Of a DNA stretch of 64,000 bases, positions 59,168 to 64,000 are shown in pieces. The translations under genes and the position numbers were made by a program. The DNA comes from Saccharina japonica (taxonomy: Eukaryota > Sar > Phaeophyceae > Laminariales > Laminariaceae). The notes beneath the pieces were generated by a model. The model was not told the DNA's origin. It was given only the letters and a program-made list of their open reading frames with translations, and made no database searches. Numbering within the stretch: the first letter of the stretch is position 1; the number at the start of each line of letters is the position of its first letter. The stretch lies in the NCBI GenBank assembly GCA_008828725.1, contig MEHQ01003574.1, positions 310,001 to 374,000 of the forward strand, in the 5' to 3' direction.

Positions 59168-60570
59168 CTGTCAATCGATGTTGGCAACTACACGGATTTG
59201 GCCTGCAACGTGTTGCGTTCTGCACCAGTCACGACTGCTACGTAGTACCAGGCAGTATATACCGAGCATCGCTTTCACAAACATTGCTGAATACCACCAG
59301 TACGTGCTTGTATATACCAGGCACGTACTGGTAATACGGAAGACAGGAAGTGGTACTTGCTCGTATCTATTTTACTGTACCGGTAAACAGCCTCTTCTGC
59401 ACAACAAAAATTGCTTGCGGGTCATTTCACCGCGAGCAAGAGATCACTACTAATAATTGAGCCAGAGGTCACAAAACTCACACTTCTGTGCGAGTCGAAG
59501 ACGCGCTGTTCTACCGTGGCGTGCAACATCTAAGGGTGCAATGGAGTCGAGGCAAACCCACCTATCATACTCGTACCCTAACGCATCCTATCGTGCTCGC
59601 ATCGCAAGCAACGGCTGGGAAAACCTCAAAAAGTTACAAATACCTGATATTTTGATATTTTGAGTTCCGTTGATTTTCGTACAAACATCCATTTTTGCCC
59701 GCTCGACCAGGTATTTTCATACATACAACAGCAGTAGGAGTTCAGTGGACACACAACGTTCTCCCAAAATCAGGACGCCGGGCAATAAGTTAGTGAACTC
59801 GAAGAACCGCTCTCCTTGTGTGGCTTCACACGTATGTATGTATGTTTCGTTCGGACGTCGCAAGAACAACAACACCATCCACAGAGTACTCGCACCAAGG
59901 ATTAGGATTCTACCCGTGGGTACTTTCAGAAGGGATTGCGATGCTCGAAGCTCGAAGCATGCCCGACGCTGGTGGGTGGAAATATTAAATCGTTCCGAAT
60001 TTCAAAATCAATAAAACCGAAGGTGAACTCTCTCGTGCTGCTGCTGCTTTTTGGGCCGTCGTACGAGAATACTGCTGTTGTAGCGTAGGGCTTTGTCAGA
60101 CGAGAGCCATGCGCTCAGTCGACGGGCTGAAGCTCACCTCGAAGTGGCCATCGATGCGTAGGAGGTTCTGGAACTCCACGCGGCCTTGCACAACCAACGT
60201 CTCGCCGATCACATTGTCCGGGGTCTGCATCGTGATGCTCGAGCTCTCGTTGGTCATAATTACGCTGGGCGCAGCTGTAGTCGTGACGACCACAGGGGTT
60301 GGCTCCTGCAAGTGTTCAAAAGCCGCCCGCAAGAGAGGGGAACATATCACAACACCACCAGAAAAAAACAGGCAACGTCACGGGACCGAGCAAACGCTGC
60401 TGCTGTGGCTGTGCGGCGTCTGGCCTCTATCTGCCTTTCGTTTAGATGCCCAAAGGGTGGCGAATTCTAATGGAAATAATCCGAAAAAGGCGCACCTGCG
60501 GCTGCTGCTGCTGCTGTTGTTGCCTGACGCTGCCCACTGCGCTCACAGGAGAAGCCTGAAATGAGTCCAT
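52201..60570 (-). CDS. Bactofilin-family polymer-forming beta-helix protein
   Basis: Six exons on the minus strand: 60570-60496, 60305-60138, 54772-54695, 53955-53830, 53202-53113 and 52536-52201 (stop TAA), giving 290 residues. All five introns are phase 0. Residues 1-50 are polar with a run of seven Gln. The beta-helix core of about 105 residues follows: VIGETLVVQGRVEF, LLRIDGHFE, ELVGNGSLIIGPTAEV, NLRGLNEVYVEGILIGD, VTGNLQCASLGMDPSVVL. These are the short Gly/Val-rich rungs and the LRIDG turn of bactofilins (DUF583). The last about 140 residues are Ser/Lys/Arg/Gly-rich and disordered. Bactofilins self-assemble without nucleotide into stable filaments; in bacteria they shape the envelope and place partner enzymes. 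The role here is unknown. Start chosen at the Met of MDSFQASPV; the frame stays open upstream, so an earlier start is possible. Bacterial contamination is unlikely given the introns. Confidence 0.85.
54455..54585. repeat. Dispersed repeat D2, copy 2
   Basis: Relative of 8918-9045: CAACTTGTGTGCG, GGCGGACGCTTTAGG, AACTAAAAAGG, TTTGGCG, GTCAAAA and GAACTGTTAATA in the same order. It lies in intron 3 of the bactofilin gene. Confidence 0.5.
57877..58072 (+). mobile_element. tRNA-derived SINE, copy 4 (5' truncated)
   Basis: This copy lacks the tRNA head but has the body blocks in order: GAGTTGATGAGGGAAGAAAG, CTTCTCGCGATAAAAATG, GTAGTGGGGTGGGGGGAG, CTGAGTTACGACTC, and an A-rich end. Truncation at the 5' side is typical of LINE-mobilised SINEs. 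It lies in the long intron of the bactofilin gene. Confidence 0.7.
59111..59164. repeat. (CAG)18 microsatellite
   Basis: An uninterrupted CAG tract of 18 units in the long intron of the bactofilin gene (CTG on the transcribed strand sense). It gives artefactual poly-Ala and poly-Cys open frames. Confidence 0.9.
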
Positions 60571-63500
60571 TACCCTCTTCGTAGACGCTGACTTCGCTTC
60601 GAAATCGCCGCGTTCCGACTCCCGCCTGGTCCAGAGCACACAAACATCGATTGCGAGGGCAAGCAAGACGCTAACCAGCTCAGCTAGCGGGCATATCATG
60701 CGTGGCAAGCTACAGTACGCATGGGCACATGCATGGGCAGCAGCGAGCTTCTCTTTGTGTCGTGTCTCCACCCCGTTGAATCGACGCGAAAATAATAAAT
60801 GCACCGGTACACAAATATGCCGTAACGAACTCTTCAAAAGCGCAAACGATGCGAGGCGACGAGAACCGACAACAAACTCACTCGCTCGAGCTTCCAGCGA
60901 CACCAAGCCGACGACAGCACTGCATCCTACTTGTGTGCTTGTTGGCAACATCTATCTGTTCTTCGGGCGTGTCCACAGGCCAAGCATGACCCGGCGGATC
61001 TCAGTGATTCACCAAAAATTCGGGTCAATATAAGCCAAAAAATTCAACCATACCTGAGGAACTTCATCACCCGGTGAAAGCTTGGTGCTAGTTCGACAGC
61101 ACCCTAGCCCAGAGCGTGCGGAGGCGAGAGGTCCAGACGCCTGGCTGTGAAGTCGTGGGTGATGTGGGTTGGGATTGGAGGTGCCACCTGGTATGTATCT
61201 ATGTAAGTCCTGCAAGTTGTATGTATGGTATGCGAGTACTTTGCGACCCGACTTGTCTACACGTGTGTTTGGAGAGATCTCAACGAGGAAGTAAACCGGA
61301 ACAAGATCCACATTTTATTTTTTCGTTTTACGTCAAGATATAGAGGCCTGTCTGGAAAGGGGTTCTGTAAATGGCAATGCAGCCTGAAGTCAGCCCAGCG
61401 GAGGAGCATAGCATCACGAGACACCACGATAGCTGACCAGCTGAATATACTGTGACTCTGCTACTTCGCCAACCATTTAGATAATCGCCGGCGTGGGTGG
61501 GCGTCCATGAAAACACCACCGTCGTAGTCATGTGGAAAGAATTGCAGCACTCTGCTTCAGCCCCTCGCACGTTCAGGCACCCTCGACTGCTTGCTTTCCA
61601 TGCTCATGCCCCCTTCTCCACGACTGGCTCTGGCGATGACTCTACCCTGCGCTTGAAAGGTACATCGAAGAGGAAGGCGCCCAGGCATGTAATGTCTTCT
61701 GACAGCCTTTGGCTACCCCGTTCCGTCTCGAAGCCCGCATATCCTCGCGAGAGTGTTAGACTTGGTGCAGTGGCGGACGGCGTTGTTACCACTAACAGCA
61801 GTGTCGATCCTGTGGGAAAGCTTCAGCGGGTTGTACGGCGACGTCAAAGCAGGGGGGCGAGGAGCAAGCTGATCGAGAGTCTCAAGGTGATTAAACGCCT
61901 TCGCGTAAGAATTAGAGACGCTCTGCATATGATATATAGTGGCTGTCGCTGTTGTTGTGCCAGTCGTTGTTGCTGTTGTTGCTGATGATATACATGACGT
62001 ATGGTTTAAAAATACGTACGTACCACAGGTGTACGTATCTTAGCTCGCATGATGTGCCAAAATCAAGGCCGTGGACCGTGGACACGTTCGCACCAAGAAA
62101 GCACGAGGCGTCACGTCTTTACGATAGACTGATGTGCGTACAGCGGCAGTACATAATACTACGGTAATACGTATAATACCGTGGTATGATATCATACATA
62201 CATACATACCAAGGGGTAGGGTAACAACTCAGTCGGAATTCCAGGGCGATATCGAGTTCCGCGAGCTATTCTACAAACGCAAAACATATGCATACGACGT
62301 ACGTATGTCATAGAAGTTACCTGTGCGTGACATGTGACTTGCTAGCGAGGTGCAGCACAGAGGATAATAATCATGATAGCATTCCCTCTGGCAACAGCGT
62401 CAAATTGGCGTTGAGGCTATATACCTATCTCGTTGTGTGTACACACCAGCTGTTCTTCTTAAACGGCAGTTTTTTATTCGTCTTGCTTCTCTTCGGCCGC
62501 TGCATTAGCCTCCTGTACTATTTTCTACCTGTTTTTTCTGAGCTCTCATCAACCGCTGCATGACAGTTTCTTTGCTTTCTGTGTTATCAAAAACCATGTT
62601 CCTGGCTTTGTTCGTTCAGGTTCGGCGAGCGCTTCTTATCTCGTACGGACGTCGATCGCTGCTGTTTCCTATATCTCTTCGTATGCTACTCGTACCAGTA
62701 TGTTGTTGGCCAGTTTGAGCTGTACTATCTTGCACCGAATTTTTTATTTTCATGAAGAACCGATTAGCATCCGTAGCATATCGCTAGTCCGACACCTCTG
62801 CCGCGAGTGACCTCGAGGACGAGGTCAGACGGCCGGGTGCGTGAGGCTTTTTAGCCCTGTGTGTAAACCTCGCATAGTACATACACACAAGGAGTACTCG
62901 CACAACTGCTCAACTTGTATGTTCTGTACGTTCCAAGTATTATACAGCAGGCAGTAATACAAGTACTTGAAGAGTATGTGCTGCAGTAATACTACAAATT
63001 GCAGTACTGTGTGTTGTCTTCACATTAAACTCGTTCTTTCTACGTACCCAACATCAGTACACCGAGTGTCTGTCCTGATTCCTAGTCCTAGAGAGATACA
63101 AATTATGTGGTTACAGACTGTACAACAATTAATATATGATATTGATATACAACAGTCCATAGGCAGGTACATCAGTAGACAGTACAGTTGTTTATTAATA
63201 GCTATGATCTTCAATCGTCGTTCGATTAATTACCCCCAGAGCTGTACGTCTACCCTCTACCGACGACTGCTGCACTCGTCGCATCTTCTGCTGTTGCACG
63301 ATAGTCCAGTCGTAGATGCACAAAATTGCTGGAGCTCTGGATAATTCTATGTGGTGTCATAGACTACCTGATGCTTGGTGCAGGATGTATGTTAATACAG
63401 CGTATCATACCTGTTTTTGACCCACGGGTGGTGCCTGGATTTGCCGTACAGCTGGTATACTGTTTGGTGCCTCCAGGTTCGAGTAAATGAGAAAGCAAGA

Positions 63501-64000
63501 TAGGCGTCGTGCGACAATCGCTTCCTCTGTCGCCATCATCCGTGCACCGACTCTACCAATCTCGTACCACTCTAGCATTACGATTCTGCTGTACGTATAT
63601 GCTACCCACTATAGTGTACCGGCGTTAATACACTCTTTATCTCTGAGCCACGATTGAAACACAGCGATCAACTACAGCATTATAAACAGCAAGATCATGA
63701 ATAATAACTTCCGAAACGTCCTATTTTCTCTTCATGTGCGGTCTGCATTGCGCAGCCACTACCGCTCTTGTTTTTTTTACAATTCCCGCCGATCGTGACT
63801 TGTGGCTGCAGGCTTGCGATTTCCCTTTTGTCCTGCGGTTATCTTTGCCGACCGTACGTAAGTCGCCACACGGCATCCGCTCATGACACATTGCGCGACT
63901 TTTGTTGCATTTGATGACGTCACGTTGATCAGTCTCTAGGAAGGAGTGGGCAGTGGACGGAAGCACTCGCGCAAGCGCAGGCTGCTCGAGCGGATGGCAT
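60571..64000. other. Upstream flank of bactofilin, no confident gene
   Basis: About 3.4 kb. The longest open frame is 61497-61985 on the plus strand (162 residues), which has a basic region near its end (VVRRRQSRGARSKLIESLKV) and finishes in a TGT/TGC repeat coding for Cys; no homologue is recognised. A short minus frame at 63966-63721 is Arg/Lys-rich with no motif. The rest is AT-rich and carries short TACCAGGTA-like and GTACGTA-like motifs. Promoter elements of the bactofilin gene should lie within about 60571-61200. Confidence 0.35.
61497..61985 (+). CDS. Uncharacterised open frame, possibly not a gene
   Basis: A 162-codon plus-strand frame diverging from the bactofilin gene. The sequence has Ser/Arg-rich parts and a helical basic stretch (KLIESLKVIKRLRVRIRDAL) before a Cys-rich end produced by a TGTTGT repeat. 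There is no clear start context, signal peptide or domain. The opposite strand is also open in part. It may be a first exon of a divergent gene or chance. Confidence 0.2.
   Translation: MGVHENTTVVVMWKELQHSASAPRTFRHPRLLAFHAHAPFSTTGSGDDSTLRLKGTSKRKAPRHVMSSDSLWLPRSVSKPAYPRESVRLGAVADGVVTTNSSVDPVGKLQRVVRRRQSRGARSKLIESLKVIKRLRVRIRDALHMIYSGCRCCCASRCCCCC

Larger units (their letters stand above)
54773..60137 (-). other. 5.4 kb intron 2 of the bactofilin gene
   Basis: This intron splits the beta-helix domain between LRIDGHFE and GELVGN. It is several times longer than any other intron in the gene (190, 739, 627 and 576 bp). It carries a 5'-truncated plus-oriented SINE (57877-58072), a CAG run of 18 units (59111-59164), AT-rich segments near 56.6-57.3 kb and part of a dispersed repeat is just downstream (54455-54585, in the next intron region). 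No further beta-helix exon was found in it, although short exons could be missed. Confidence 0.6.

Noticed and set aside
58741-59334. Open frames with poly-Cys and poly-Ala runs
   Set aside because: Created by the CAG microsatellite in an intron.
60442-60951. Longer bactofilin start at up to 60951
   Set aside because: The frame is open upstream of the Met at 60570, but the peptide there looks like non-coding translation; the Met at 60570 is the simpler start. An upstream start is not fully excluded.

Overview
This is nuclear DNA from a eukaryote. Every gene is broken into short exons (about 50-460 bp) by introns of several hundred bases with GT-AG ends (GC-AG in two cases). Intergenic DNA is long and full of short non-coding transposons, a tRNA-derived SINE and simple repeats. 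The compact exons, roughly 0.3-1 kb introns and a bactofilin gene suggest a stramenopile, perhaps a brown alga or relative. That is inference, because no rRNA or organelle marker is present.

Three genes can be assembled by joining exons whose reading phases agree at every junction. (1) On the plus strand, from 2150 to about 36.3 kb, lies a giant gene of about 40 exons and roughly 2,000 codons. It has an N-terminal TPR-like region (7.9-11.8 kb), a long block alternating tryptophan-centred helices with about 15 IQ calmodulin/centrin-binding motifs (12.2-29.1 kb), and a ribonuclease-inhibitor-type leucine-rich repeat block (30.8-36.3 kb). The join between the IQ and LRR blocks (29.1-30.8 kb) is not resolved, so it could be two genes. 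(2) On the plus strand, 43754-48391, seven exons with complete phase agreement encode a 190-residue Hikeshi (OPI10/C11orf73) homologue, the nuclear import carrier of Hsp70. (3) On the minus strand, 60570-52201, six exons, all joined by phase-0 introns, encode a 290-residue bactofilin, a polymer-forming beta-helix cytoskeletal family known mainly from bacteria. Genes 2 and 3 are convergent.

Repeats: a tRNA-headed SINE (at least four copies), TTAA-flanked 93-97 bp MITEs, a GGGGGACC-ended MITE family, a TIR element present twice with a different insertion in each copy, a fold-back element, two further dispersed repeats, and many minisatellites. Most lie in introns.

The segments 1-2149, 36312-43600, 48392-52200 and 60571-64000 hold no gene I can support beyond weak open frames. 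No tRNA gene, rRNA, CRISPR array or intact autonomous transposon was recognised.
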